Shown piece after piece: positions 14,681 through 23,515 of a stretch of DNA of 36,287 nt; the first letter of the stretch is position 1; every line of letters starts with the position of its first letter. A program made the translations under genes and the position numbers. The notes beneath the pieces were generated by a model. The model saw nothing but the letters and a program-made list of their open reading frames with translations, searched no databases and was not told where the DNA came from. This DNA comes from CBDUQP01 sp965369385 (GTDB lineage: Bacteria > Planctomycetota > Phycisphaerae > SM23-33), in the NCBI GenBank assembly GCA_965369385.1, contig CBDUQP010000015.1, forward strand, positions 1 to 36,287. Reading direction: 5' to 3'.

Positions 14681-15481
14681 TTACCTGGGTCTGCTCGCCA
14701 CGCCCTTGTCCTTGCCTGCCAGGATCAACCAAAGCGTGATGACGCCGCGTATCATCAGCGTTACCACCAGCAGGAACATCAGCAGGGCATACACGTAAGA
14801 AAGCAGCGGCCAGAAATTGTCTATGAGGGCATCGAACCTCTGGCTCATCGCCGCCAGGAGGGCTATCGTGATGGCAATCACCACCACCGCCGCCAGCGTA
14901 GGTCTGCTGGGCCTGCTTACAGGCCCGAAACGCACCGCAAGGCAGATTGACAGGTAGATAAACAATGCCGACTTCCAGTCCAACCAGTTGGCTGAAGTTA
15001 GCGTCTCGCACATGTTGCGGAGCAGTTTTATCTGCGTATCAGCTTCCAACCACATGCTTAACCAGCCTGAAGGCAGCGTTTCATTCAGTGCAGACTCCGT
15101 ACCCGAGCGAGCGGCGACGAACTCGGCCATAACACCCGCCCCCAAGAGATGATTAACGAGCAGGATCGCGGCCCCGCATCCTATAAGACTCATCAACGAT
15201 GCCACCAGCGGCCCGACAACCTTCATGCGGGGAGTGGCGGTAGCGGTAGGTTCGCCTCCGGCTCTATCTCCCTCGGCGGGCACGATTCTGGCTTTGGATA
15301 TCTCCCCTCCAGTGATAAGACTTCCAAAGATATATGCCATTTCTGACACCACGGTCCCGGGAAGTAATGCCCAATTCACCCATACGGGCTTAACCATTTT
15401 GGTCCACATTCTATATACACCGGTCCCGGCAAAGATCGTAACGACCAACCAGAACGTAAACGCCAAATACTCGTATATCAC
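14681..15481 (-). CDS. Hypothetical multi-pass membrane protein
   Basis: A 266-residue protein that I do not recognise. The N-terminus is a membrane segment (LAFTFWLVVTIFAGTGVY). Further hydrophobic stretches lie at about 38-55, 90-112, 168-186, 195-212 and 225-253; a polar segment with charged and Gly/Ala residues lies at 60-80. The GTG at 15481 is preceded by AAGGTGA at a good distance. The last segment ends in DKGVASRPR, so the C-terminus is probably cytoplasmic. It is transcribed toward queD and away from rpsP. Codon usage looks like that of the neighbours. Confidence 0.65.
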   Translation of the reverse strand: MIYEYLAFTFWLVVTIFAGTGVYRMWTKMVKPVWVNWALLPGTVVSEMAYIFGSLITGGEISKARIVPAEGDRAGGEPTATATPRMKVVGPLVASLMSLIGCGAAILLVNHLLGAGVMAEFVAARSGTESALNETLPSGWLSMWLEADTQIKLLRNMCETLTSANWLDWKSALFIYLSICLAVRFGPVSRPSRPTLAAVVVIAITIALLAAMSQRFDALIDNFWPLLSYVYALLMFLLVVTLMIRGVITLWLILAGKDKGVASRPR

Positions 15482-15649
15482 TGTTTCACCTTAACTTATC
15501 TTCCATGCCATGAGCGGGCCCCAGAGTGTGTATCGTCCATCTGGGGCAGTTAACTGCAACTTTGGGTGACGAACGGTGCCCAAACCGGTAGAATTAGCGC
15601 AAGGCACTGAAAAGGCTTCAAAAAGCGCCCTAAGACGCGAACTTTCTGC

Positions 15650-15677
15650 TTGCAGATCGGCGGGACGCTGCTAGAAT
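15650..15677 (+). promoter_or_regulatory. Promoter of the rpsP operon
   Basis: TTGCAG (15650-15655), 16 nt, TAGAAT (15672-15677) lies about 85 nt upstream of the rpsP start, inside the 281-nt divergent gap. The gap shows no other feature. Confidence 0.5.
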
Positions 15678-15762
15678 ATCCGATTCCCCTAGGGGCACTG
15701 TGATTATTATGAACCATTGCCGGTGACAACCGGAGTGGGTACTGAACATTGGAGATATATCT

Positions 15763-16026
15763 GTGGCCGTCAGACTAAGACTCAAAAGAATGGGCAGATG
15801 CCACCGCAGCTTCTTTCGCCTGAACGCAATCGACTCGCGCAGCCCGCGAGATGGACGTGCGATCGAAGAACTCGGGTGGTACGATCCCAACACCAAGGAT
15901 GCCGATAAGCAGATTTCGCTGAATCGCGAACGGATCGAGTACTGGCTTAGCGTTGGCGCCCAGCCAAGCGAAACCGTTACCGACCTGCTCAAGAAGAACG
16001 GAATCTCCAAACCGGCCAAGGCGTAA
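15763..16026 (+). CDS. rpsP: Small ribosomal subunit protein S16
   Basis: An 87-residue S16, the normal length, binding 16S rRNA early in 30S assembly. MAVRLRLKRMGR, FRLNAIDSRSPRDGRAIEELGWYDP and the later RIEYWLSVGAQPS are the family blocks. The start is GTG at 15763 with GGAG 8 nt upstream. It opens the operon rpsP-trmD-rplS-yraN-tatD. In many bacteria rimM stands between rpsP and trmD; here only 26 nt separate them. Confidence 0.95.
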   Translation: MAVRLRLKRMGRCHRSFFRLNAIDSRSPRDGRAIEELGWYDPNTKDADKQISLNRERIEYWLSVGAQPSETVTDLLKKNGISKPAKA

Positions 16027-16052
16027 GACTCCCCAACGGGCATAGGATCGAG

Positions 16053-16760
16053 ATGGCGTTACGCATCGATATCTTGACGCTATTTCCCGAGATGTTCGAC
16101 GGTTTCTTCTCGGCCAGCATTGTAGGGCGAGCCGCCAGACAGGGATTGGTGGAGCTGCACCGGACTAACATCCGGGATTTTGCGACCGATTCTTACGGAT
16201 CGGTGGACGACGCCCCATACGGCGGAGGTCCGGGCATGGTGCTTACCTGCCCACCGATTTGCAGTGCGGTGGAACACGTAAAGCAACTTGCAGACCCCCC
16301 GGGAAAAGTTGTCCTTTTGACGCCCCAGGGCGCGGCGTTCAACCAGAAATTGGCAACCGAACTGGCGAAAGAGCCTCGGCTGATACTTCTGGCTGGACAC
16401 TATGAAGGTTTTGACGAAAGAATCAGACTTTCCCTTGCCGATCTTGAAGTGAGCATGGGAGATTTTGTTTTGTCGGGCGGCGAGATAGCCGCAATGGCGA
16501 TTACCGATGCCGTAGTGAGGCTCCAACCCGGAGCACTCGGAAAAGATGAATCGGTAGAAGAGGAATCTTTCAGTGATGGTTTGCTGGAATATCCTCAATA
16601 CACGAGACCCAGAGAGTTTCGGGATATGAGTGTCCCGGAAGTGCTGCTCAACGGTAATCATGCGAAGATTATCGAGTGGCGACAAGAGCAGGCCGAAAAA
16701 CGCACAAAAGATCGCAGACCTGACCTCTGGGATAAATACACAAGAAACAAAGCGACTTAG
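16053..16760 (+). CDS. trmD: tRNA (guanine-37-N1)-methyltransferase
   Basis: A 235-residue SPOUT-class enzyme that methylates G37 next to the anticodon of tRNAs reading CNN and related codons, preventing +1 frameshifts. RIDILTLFPEMFDGF starts it. DDAPYGGGPGMV, LLTPQGAAFNQ, LLAGHYEGFDER (SAM-binding knot) and EVSMGDFVLSGGE are intact, and the C-terminal domain ends with RPDLWDKY. ATG start after AGGATCGAG. It sits between rpsP and rplS as usual. Confidence 0.95.
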   Translation: MALRIDILTLFPEMFDGFFSASIVGRAARQGLVELHRTNIRDFATDSYGSVDDAPYGGGPGMVLTCPPICSAVEHVKQLADPPGKVVLLTPQGAAFNQKLATELAKEPRLILLAGHYEGFDERIRLSLADLEVSMGDFVLSGGEIAAMAITDAVVRLQPGALGKDESVEEESFSDGLLEYPQYTRPREFRDMSVPEVLLNGNHAKIIEWRQEQAEKRTKDRRPDLWDKYTRNKAT

Positions 16761-16784
16761 CGAAGTACGTTTGGGAGAATAGCC

Positions 16785-17156
16785 GTGAGCCAGGAACTGT
16801 TGAAAAAGGCTGTCCAGTCCAGCATGAAGGCAGAGAAGCCCATGTTTGATGTCGGCGACACCGTCAATGTGTCTGTACGCATCGTCGAGGGCGAAAAGGA
16901 ACGTGTCCAGATATTCAATGGCACAGTCATCGCTCGCGGTGGCGAGGGTATCGGCGAAACCTTCACCGTCAGACGCATTGTAAACAAGCAGGGCGTCGAG
17001 CGTACCTTCCCCGTCAACAGCCCAAAGGTTGCCAGCGTTGAAGTAGTACGTCACGCACGCGTGCGTCGATCAAAACTCTACTTCCTCCGTGATCGCGTCG
17101 GCAAGGCCACCCGCCTGCCCGACCCGCGCATGAAGAAGACTTCAAAGAAGGCGTAA
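16785..17156 (+). CDS. rplS: Large ribosomal subunit protein L19
   Basis: A 123-residue L19, found at the 30S-50S interface. FDVGDTVNVSVRIVEGEKER, FNGTVIARGG, ETFTVRRI, VERTFPVNSP and VRRSKLYFLRDR are family motifs, and the length is normal apart from a short basic tail. GTG start with GGGAG upstream. Third gene of the rpsP operon; the gap to yraN is only 4 nt. Confidence 0.95.
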   Translation: MSQELLKKAVQSSMKAEKPMFDVGDTVNVSVRIVEGEKERVQIFNGTVIARGGEGIGETFTVRRIVNKQGVERTFPVNSPKVASVEVVRHARVRRSKLYFLRDRVGKATRLPDPRMKKTSKKA

Positions 17157-17160
17157 AGAC

Positions 17161-17628
17161 TTGTGGCCCTTCGGTCGCAAGGAATCGTCCTCAATACCGA
17201 ATGAGCGTCCTATCCGACGGACGCTCAAACGCCTCGGTACTTGGCCTTTTCGACGCCAGATGCCGCTGGGACAACGCGGGGAATGCCTCGCAGTCAAAAC
17301 GCTCAAGCGAAAGGGGCTCAAGCTCCTGGCCCGCAATTATCGCTGCCCCCATGGCGAAATTGATCTCATAATGCTTGATCGATCTACACGCAAGCTCGAT
17401 CAAGCCGAGACCATCGTATTCGTCGAAGTAAAAACCCGCTCCTCAGACAAATACACTTCGCCCCAGACCGCCGTAAACGCCGCAAAACGCAAACACATTC
17501 GCAAATCCGCCCACTACTACCTCTCCAGACGCAACTCGCAGGGTTACAACGTTCGCTACGATATCGTTGCGATTGTAATCGCCCCAAACAAACAAATCTG
17601 CATAGACCATCTCATCGCCGTTTTCTGA
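17161..17628 (+). CDS. YraN/UPF0102 family protein, predicted endonuclease fold
   Basis: A 155-residue member of the YraN family, which has a restriction-endonuclease-like fold of unproven function, thought to act on nucleic acid. LGQRGECLAVKTLKRKGLKLLARNYRCPHGEIDLIMLD (about 36-73) and IVFVEVKTRSS (about 85-95) contain the E, D and ExK residues of the presumed active site. The TTG at 17161 is used here because GAAGG lies about 10 nt upstream and rplS ends just before. An ATG at 17260 would remove 33 mostly basic residues and give a more usual length, so the start is uncertain. Position after rplS is common for this gene. Confidence 0.8.
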   Translation: MWPFGRKESSSIPNERPIRRTLKRLGTWPFRRQMPLGQRGECLAVKTLKRKGLKLLARNYRCPHGEIDLIMLDRSTRKLDQAETIVFVEVKTRSSDKYTSPQTAVNAAKRKHIRKSAHYYLSRRNSQGYNVRYDIVAIVIAPNKQICIDHLIAVF

Positions 17629-17646
17629 CTACGATTTGAGGACGAT

Positions 17647-18438
17647 ATGAAGCTGATAGACACACACTGCCACCTCGCACACGGACGCCTCAAGCAGAAC
17701 CTGCCTGACGTTCTCCAACGCGCCACCGACGCCGGCGTAGATACCGTAATCTGCGCGGCCGCCGACCTTGAAGACTCCATCGCCGCCATAGCAATCTGCG
17801 AAGATGAGAAATTCCCCAACTCCAACATCTTCTGCACGGCCGGCATCCATCCGCATGACGCAACCAACGCAGACACCGCATGCATTGCCCGCATCGGCGA
17901 GCTGGCCGGTAACGCCTGCAATGTGGCGATCGGTGAGATCGGCTTGGACTATCACTATGATTTCTCCCCCCGCGACCGCCAGAAACAGGCATTCGCCGAC
18001 CAACTCCAACTAGCCATCGAACTGCAGAAGCCCGTCGTAGTCCACTCGCGCGAGGCCTTCGACGACACCATGTCCATCCTCAACCAATCAGGCGTGGACA
18101 TGACCAAGGTCCTTTTCCATTCCTTCACCGGAGGCCCGGATCAGGCGGAAGTTATCCTGGCAACCGGAGCACTAATGAGCTTTTCGGGAATCGCCACATT
18201 CAAGACCGCTGATGACCTGCGACAATCCGTGTTGATGACCCCGGACGACAGGATAACGCTGGAAACTGACGGCCCGTTCCTCTCGCCAGAGCCCGTCCGC
18301 AAAATGAAGACAAACGAACCCGCCAACGTTGTGCATATCGCAAACATTCTGGCTCAGCTTCGCGGCGTATCACCAGAACAATTCGCCACGCAAACCACCG
18401 CCAATGCCGAACGCTTCTTTGCCATCCCGCAGCGATAG
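17647..18438 (+). CDS. tatD: TatD family metal-dependent hydrolase (DNase)
   Basis: A 263-residue amidohydrolase-fold nuclease; family members are 3'-5' DNases/RNases in repair or RNA turnover. The metal ligands are all visible: H7 and H9 (IDTHCHL), E97 (IGEIGLDYH), H133 (VVVHSRE), H158 (LFHSFTGG) and D208 (LETDGPFLSP). GAGG precedes the ATG. It is the last gene of the rpsP run, 18 nt after yraN. TatD-type proteins come in several paralogues, so the exact one (TatD, YcfH, YjjV) cannot be fixed. Confidence 0.9.
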   Translation: MKLIDTHCHLAHGRLKQNLPDVLQRATDAGVDTVICAAADLEDSIAAIAICEDEKFPNSNIFCTAGIHPHDATNADTACIARIGELAGNACNVAIGEIGLDYHYDFSPRDRQKQAFADQLQLAIELQKPVVVHSREAFDDTMSILNQSGVDMTKVLFHSFTGGPDQAEVILATGALMSFSGIATFKTADDLRQSVLMTPDDRITLETDGPFLSPEPVRKMKTNEPANVVHIANILAQLRGVSPEQFATQTTANAERFFAIPQR

Positions 18439-18535
18439 CACTGCCGCGTTTACATCACATCTGCGCACTGGCAAAACCGGCCTCGCGACTGTATGCTGGG
18501 ATTCGTAGCGTTCGCAGCATTAACGGGAACCACGC

Positions 18536-19540
18536 ATGAAATCGTCCGAAAGCACAACTGATTTCCAACTGCAAATAGATACATTCCGCCAGACATGTGA
18601 TTTGGTGGCCAGCCAGATTGCCCAGGTAATCGTCGGCCATCAGGCGGTAGTGGACGATATCCTCGCGTGCCTTTTCTCAGGCGGACACGCCCTGCTGGAA
18701 GGAGTTCCCGGCCTGGGCAAGACTCTCCTTGTTCGCACGCTCGCACAAACACTGGACGTGAGCTTTACTCGAATACAGTTCACGCCCGACCTCATGCCCG
18801 CAGACATCACCGGAACGAACGTGGTGAACGCAGATTCCACCGGAGCCAGGCATTTTGAATTTCAGCCCGGCCCGATCTTCGCCAATCTCGTGCTTGCCGA
18901 CGAAATCAACCGTGCGACACCAAAGACCCAATCCGCAGTGCTGGAGGCAATGTCCGAAGCCACAGTAACCGCGTCTCGCACCACCCACGTACTACCGCAA
19001 CCCTTCATGGTATTGGCCACCCAGAACCCGCTGGAAATGGAAGGCACATACCCCCTTCCCGAGGCCCAGCTAGACAGGTTCATGCTCAAGATATCGCTAC
19101 AGACGCCCAGCGCCGGCGAACTGGCGGCTATTCTTGACCGCACCACAGGCACAGACTCCAACTCGGCTTCCACCATCGCTTCACCCGCACAGGTGCGGGA
19201 CATGCAGCAGATCGCCAGGCAAGCCCACGCTGGCGACGATGTCAGGGACTACATCAGCAGACTCACACTGGCGACCCATCCAAAGAGTGCCCATTCAACG
19301 GATATGGCAGAAAGATTCGTGAAATATGGGGCCTCGCCGAGAGGCGCACAGGCAATCTTGATGGCGGCAAAGGTGGCCGCACTGCGAGATGGACGAGCGG
19401 CTGTTGGGTTCGACGATGTCCGCAAAGCTGCACCGGCTGCACTAAGGCACAGGCTGATACTGTCCTTCGAAGCCCACGCAGATGCGATAACCCCCGACAA
19501 CGTGATCGCGTCTGCAATAGATTCGGTCCGGCCTCGCTGA
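18536..19540 (+). CDS. MoxR-family AAA+ ATPase
   Basis: A 334-residue chaperone-like ATPase. Walker A is GVPGLGKT (56-63), Walker B LVLADEIN with D122/E123, sensor 1 VLATQNPLEMEGTYPLPEAQ, and the lid follows with ASPRGAQ near 270. MoxR proteins mature or activate partner proteins, usually encoded just downstream as DUF58 and VWA-domain membrane proteins. Here no such partner follows: the next 336 nt carry repeats, then a convergent permease. GGGAA stands before the ATG, and a 97-nt gap separates it from tatD, so it may have its own promoter. Confidence 0.9.
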   Translation: MKSSESTTDFQLQIDTFRQTCDLVASQIAQVIVGHQAVVDDILACLFSGGHALLEGVPGLGKTLLVRTLAQTLDVSFTRIQFTPDLMPADITGTNVVNADSTGARHFEFQPGPIFANLVLADEINRATPKTQSAVLEAMSEATVTASRTTHVLPQPFMVLATQNPLEMEGTYPLPEAQLDRFMLKISLQTPSAGELAAILDRTTGTDSNSASTIASPAQVRDMQQIARQAHAGDDVRDYISRLTLATHPKSAHSTDMAERFVKYGASPRGAQAILMAAKVAALRDGRAAVGFDDVRKAAPAALRHRLILSFEAHADAITPDNVIASAIDSVRPR

Positions 19541-19876
19541 CATCGCCCACCGCAAATCCGCCGATGGGACGGTGCGAATTCTCGGGGCTTGGGGAAATCG
19601 ACAAATGGTGCAAATTGGTGCATATTTTACACTTTTGCACCATATCACCAACTCGCTATGCGGCTGTTATTGAAGACATTAGCGTCAGGACCGGCCGCGG
19701 TGCCGCCGGATGTGCACCAATTTCGCCAAGCACGCAAAACGCGGCATTTGCAAGAGTTTGTATGCGTAGCCGAAGCCGAAACAGGAGAAAACCGGCCATT
19801 TCGCTGCAGCAATTCCCGCCCCCGCGGTCAATATGTTGATATATGACTGCGCCCTGGACCCGCCATTCCATATGGT
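19541..19876. other. Gene-free repeat-bearing stretch between moxR and the DUF401 gene
   Basis: It holds a TGCACC/TTTTGCACC motif cluster at 19604-19650 and copy 3 of the 49-nt element at 19804-19854. Read on the minus strand the two stand in the same order as the copy at 5821-6146. No gene is supported. Confidence 0.5.
19804..19854 (-). repeat. 49-nt dispersed element, copy 3
   Basis: The 26 nt at 19827-19852 are identical to 10739-10764. The adjoining 23 nt match the copy at 5821 at 17 positions. A further short match (TGG.GGGT.CAGG) precedes both minus-strand copies. Confidence 0.75.
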
Positions 19877-21217
19877 CTACATCAACCACTGGAGCAGCAG
19901 AAAATAGCCCACTTCCACGATCAGCAGGATCATCACTGCTGGCAGAATGCGCTTGTAGACCGGACGGAACGGTGTCTTGAAATACTGGTTGCTCACCACA
20001 TGGCACAGGTGCAGCGGGCTTACCATCATGCCCAGATGCCCCATACCGTACGCCAGCACCATGTACGACAATCCATTGCCAGGCAATGCCTCGCCGGATG
20101 CTCCTGTGACTATCGCAAGCACGATCGGGAAACTCGTCCCGACGAATCCCACCGCAAGACCAGTAATAAGGCCACTTATGAACGGTATCGCGCAAATGAC
20201 CAGAATCGGAGGAATGCTGGCCTCCTTAAGCCCCCTGCCGATACCCTCAGCCGCCCCGCAATGATCCAGCATCTGCTCGAATATCATCACGCTGAGCACC
20301 AAAATCACCAGCTTGTAGATTCGCTTATTGGCAAATATGGCTCTCATCTGCTTTCCAGATAAGGAATTAAGCTTGCCCGTCCATAGAAAACTCACCAACA
20401 GCGCCGCCAGTAGCGGAACGTAGGTTTGCCCAGCCTTAAGCCAGGGAGTATTCTTCACCATTTCGCCATCCACCCCAAAGGCCGACAATATTGCCAGTCC
20501 CAACGCCGAACCTCCTCCCCAGACCAACAGAACCATCCAGATCGATGACGTCTGAAGCAGCAAGTTGCGTCTTGTTCCCTTGGGCGGGCTGCTTGCGGCC
20601 GCGTGCATGTCCGGGTGCATCCCGCGCAGGATCACGAATCCGGCGATCAGCATGAATACCCCCAACGGAAGCTGATATGCCATGAAGCTCACGATCCCAA
20701 ACGGCAGCAGATCGGCTTCGCTAACCTTCTGCACCGCTAGTAATACGCCGGGATATAGCGGCCACCAGTGCTCCCAAATATGCCTGAACCAATAGTTTAT
20801 GGCGGACAGACGCGCGCCGTTCGTCTCGCCCTTCCCGGCGGCTTCTTCCACCATCGGGGCCGAGAATAGCGCCCCGCCAGGCATCGGCAGCAAACCGATG
20901 AGCGCCGGTAGAGCAACAAGTGTCATTACCGGTCTGCGGAGGAACGCCTTGAACAAACCAACGATCCTCTTGAGCTGTCCGCCGGTTTGCATAGCCTCCG
21001 AAAGCGCGGGCAACACAATCGTAATTGCAGCCAGACCAACGCTTTTAGGCTTAATCAGCCCACTGAACATTACACCGATCATGTCGACAGGATTGGTCGC
21101 AAACAACGCCCCAAGCGCCACAGCGCCTGCAATAATCGCAGCAGCAAGCGGAATGCGTAACCTCGTCAGAACGAGAATCAATCCGAAACTGCCCATCGTA
21201 TATAGCAATGCATCCAT
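19877..21217 (-). CDS. DUF401 family integral membrane transporter
   Basis: A 446-residue permease with about eleven hydrophobic segments, resembling the DUF401/TIGR00529 group, distantly related to gluconate (GntP-like) and other ion-transporter-superfamily carriers. The signature LLPMPGGALFSAPMVEEA (about 107-124) is clear, with NYWFRHIWEHWWPLYPG soon after. GLAVGFVGTSFPIVLAI appears in the second half, as expected for two-fold pseudo-symmetric carriers. Substrate unknown. ATG 21217 was chosen because the first membrane segment starts there; an upstream in-frame ATG at 21253 adds a polar leader. It is monocistronic, with a REP-like repeat just upstream. Confidence 0.8.
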   Translation of the reverse strand: MDALLYTMGSFGLILVLTRLRIPLAAAIIAGAVALGALFATNPVDMIGVMFSGLIKPKSVGLAAITIVLPALSEAMQTGGQLKRIVGLFKAFLRRPVMTLVALPALIGLLPMPGGALFSAPMVEEAAGKGETNGARLSAINYWFRHIWEHWWPLYPGVLLAVQKVSEADLLPFGIVSFMAYQLPLGVFMLIAGFVILRGMHPDMHAAASSPPKGTRRNLLLQTSSIWMVLLVWGGGSALGLAILSAFGVDGEMVKNTPWLKAGQTYVPLLAALLVSFLWTGKLNSLSGKQMRAIFANKRIYKLVILVLSVMIFEQMLDHCGAAEGIGRGLKEASIPPILVICAIPFISGLITGLAVGFVGTSFPIVLAIVTGASGEALPGNGLSYMVLAYGMGHLGMMVSPLHLCHVVSNQYFKTPFRPVYKRILPAVMILLIVEVGYFLLLQWLM

Positions 21218-21263
21218 GGCGATGCTTTTACTCCCCTCGCGCAGGCAAGTCAAATTCTTTAAA

Positions 21264-21394
21264 CTAGGGACGGTGCCTTATTTAAATAGGAATACTCGCA
21301 ACCAATATCGCTCCGCCCCCATTTTTACCCTTTTCATTAATTAGGGACGGTGCCTTATTTATTCCATCAATTAAATAAGGCACCGTCCCTAGTT
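21264..21394. repeat. REP-like repeats with a 19-bp perfect hairpin
   Basis: TAGGGACGGTGCCTTATTTA-type sequence occurs three times: 21264-21287 (+), 21342-21361 (+) and 21371-21392 (-). The second and third form a perfect 19-bp stem (21343-21361 with 21372-21390) around a 10-nt loop. Such GGGACGGT/ACCGTCCC palindromes often flank IS200-like REP-associated tyrosine transposases, but no transposase gene is present. The remaining sequence to 21644 shows no gene. Confidence 0.7.
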
Positions 21395-21644
21395 TATTCG
21401 CAATGTTTTTCAGTGATTTGTTGACAAAGTGTGGAAGTGGACTTATTATTTCCGATTCCTATTGGACGCCTTCTGTTCTTAAGGAGCACCCCCGAGGCTT
21501 TCGGACAGTGATTTTGAAAGATTCGGGGAATGGGTTGGCACCTCGCGGCCGCCAACTCAGGCTTCAGGACAGACCCCCTGCTGCGGATCGGTCGGACCTT
21601 GCTTGGGGCGTCCACTGCAAGGTCTGCAAAACAACGAACCACAT

Positions 21645-21716
21645 AACCCGGTGGTGTAATCGGCAACACAGAAGTTTTTGGTACTTCCGTTCCAGGTTCG
21701 AGTCCTGGCCGGGTTG
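21645..21716 (+). tRNA. tRNA-Gln (anticodon TTG)
   Basis: A complete cloverleaf of 72 nt. The acceptor is AACCCGG/CCGGGTT, the D-stem GTGT/ACAC, the anticodon stem GAAGT/ACTTC with loop TTTTGGT (anticodon TTG, reading CAA), and the T-arm CCAGG-TTCGAGT-CCTGG. Discriminator G; CCA is not encoded. It lies 100 nt upstream of prs. Confidence 0.92.
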
Positions 21717-21816
21717 AAGATATCTCACGAGTTGAGCATGGCAATCAAGACAGAACAACTTACTACCACACCCCACACTATCCAGTGTGGAGCGCAATGC
21801 GCGTGGAGGAGTTATA

Positions 21817-22773
21817 ATGTCTAATCTCAGGCTTTTTGCAGGGCGTTCGAATCCCGATCTGGCGGACCGCATCAGCGACTATCTCGGAATCGCCCTTGGC
21901 AAGGCCAATATCGAGCGTTTCCCTGATGGCGAATCGATGATCAAACTGGATGAAGATGTCCGCGGTAAGGACGTGTTCTTCATTCAGCCGACGTGCCACC
22001 CCGTTGATAATTCCTTGATGGAGTTGCTCATCTTCATCGATTGTGCCCGTCGCGCATCGGCGGAGCGTATCACCGCGGTGATCCCCTACTTCGGGTACGC
22101 CCGTCAGGATCGCAAAGACGAAGGCCGCACGCCGATAACCGCAAAACTGGTAGCAAACCTTATTACAACCGCCGGAGCAGACCGCGTGCTCACGCTAGAC
22201 CTGCATGCCGCCCAGATTCAGGGATTCTTCGATATTCCCGTAGACAATCTGCAAGCCGAACCCGTGTTCAGCAGATACTACATGGAGCAGAATCTCGATA
22301 ACCTGGTACTGGTGAGCCCCGATGTCGGGAACGTGAAGCAGGCAAGAATATACTCTCAAAGGCTTCATGGCGAGCTGGCCATCATCGACAAACGTCGCGT
22401 CAATGGACATGAAGTCGAAATGGGTAATATTATCGGTGACGTCAAGGACAGAACCGTCCTGATGATGGACGACCTCATCTCCACCGCGGGCACCATCTGC
22501 GGAGCCGCCGAACTTTGCCGCCAGAATGGGGCCAAGAGAATACTTGTCGGAGCTACGCACGCCGTCCTGTGCGGACCGGCGGCCGAACGCCTGCGAGACG
22601 CGCCGATCGACGAAGTTATCGTCACCGACTCCGTACCGGTCCCGCAGGCAACGCTGGATACAATCGGAAAGGTTCGGATCCTTTCCGTTGCACGCCTTAT
22701 GGGCGAAGCGATACATCGAATTCACAATGACGAATCAGTCAGTAGTCTCTTTCTGGCAGATATTGGTCGCTAG
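21817..22773 (+). CDS. prs: Ribose-phosphate pyrophosphokinase
   Basis: A 318-residue class I enzyme that makes PRPP from ribose 5-phosphate and ATP for purine, pyrimidine, His and Trp synthesis. FAGRSNPDLA starts it. ERFPDGES, PYFGYARQDRKDEGRTPITAKLVAN (ATP and flexible loop), LDLHAAQIQGFFDIPVDNL (metal binding) and VLMMDDLISTAGTI (PRPP loop) are intact. The ATG at 21817 has GGAGGAG about 6 nt upstream, so an in-frame start 30 nt earlier is rejected. It leads the translation/replication run rplY-pth-rpsF-ssb-rpsR-rplI-dnaB, a common arrangement. Confidence 0.95.
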   Translation: MSNLRLFAGRSNPDLADRISDYLGIALGKANIERFPDGESMIKLDEDVRGKDVFFIQPTCHPVDNSLMELLIFIDCARRASAERITAVIPYFGYARQDRKDEGRTPITAKLVANLITTAGADRVLTLDLHAAQIQGFFDIPVDNLQAEPVFSRYYMEQNLDNLVLVSPDVGNVKQARIYSQRLHGELAIIDKRRVNGHEVEMGNIIGDVKDRTVLMMDDLISTAGTICGAAELCRQNGAKRILVGATHAVLCGPAAERLRDAPIDEVIVTDSVPVPQATLDTIGKVRILSVARLMGEAIHRIHNDESVSSLFLADIGR

Positions 22774-22810
22774 AACAAAAGCCTGACTAAGCGACTTGGG
22801 AGACACAAAA

Positions 22811-23458
22811 ATGTCAGTAACTCTAAAAGCAGAGCAACGCAGCGAAGTAGGAACAAACAGGACACGTGCCCTTCGCAAAACAGGCCAGGTGCCATGCGTT
22901 ATTTACGGTCACGGCGAGGGCACTGTCTCCGCCAGTGTCAGCGAGCATGAACTGGAACTAGTACTCCACCAGGGCGAGAGGCTCTTGATGCTTGAGATAG
23001 AGGGCAAGGAGCAGTCTGTCATCCTCAAGGATGTCCAGTATGACACCTTCGGCCGCCAGATCCTGCACGCGGACTTCATTCGTGTTGATCTTACCGAAAG
23101 CGTCAACGTTACGGTTGCCATTGTACTGCGTGGCACACCAACTGCGGCGGCTGGCGAAGGCGTCACATTGCAGCAGACCGCGGCAGACGTCGAACTTGCC
23201 TGCCCAGCCAATGCGATTCCCGAGGAAATCCGTATTTCGGTCACCGAGATGGCTATCGGCGATTCGCTCCACATGAGCGACCTTGGACTGCCTGAAGGTG
23301 CGACCCTGGTCTCTCCCGCAGACGCGGTTGTCTGCACACTGTCGCAAATGGCAGAGGAAGTCGAAGAGGAAGCCGAGGAAGGCGAAGGCGGAACCGGAGA
23401 TGAGCCTGAAGTCATCGGTGCCAAGGAAGACGATGAAGACGAAAAGTCTGCGGACTAA
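22811..23458 (+). CDS. rplY: Large ribosomal subunit protein L25, Ctc form, with acidic tail
   Basis: A 215-residue two-domain L25 that binds 5S rRNA. The N-terminal domain (about 1-90) includes RSEVGTNRTRALRKTGQVPCVIYG. The C-terminal TL5/Ctc beta domain runs to about 180. The last 35 residues are almost all acidic or small (EEVEEEAEEGEGGTGDEPE, then EDDEDEK). The ATG at 22811 is preceded by GGGAG at 8 nt. Short ORF spacing to prs (37 nt). A hairpin with GTACTG (23466-23471) and CAGTAC (23499-23504) lies in the gap before pth. Confidence 0.93.
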   Translation: MSVTLKAEQRSEVGTNRTRALRKTGQVPCVIYGHGEGTVSASVSEHELELVLHQGERLLMLEIEGKEQSVILKDVQYDTFGRQILHADFIRVDLTESVNVTVAIVLRGTPTAAAGEGVTLQQTAADVELACPANAIPEEIRISVTEMAIGDSLHMSDLGLPEGATLVSPADAVVCTLSQMAEEVEEEAEEGEGGTGDEPEVIGAKEDDEDEKSAD

Positions 23459-23515
23459 TGCCAGAGTACTGCTCAGCGGGGAAATCGCTGCGGCAGAACA
23501 GTACCTGACCGACGG

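Noticed and set aside
16080..17054. 324-residue minus-strand open frame over trmD and rplS
   Set aside because: It is antisense to two highly conserved genes; no family resemblance.
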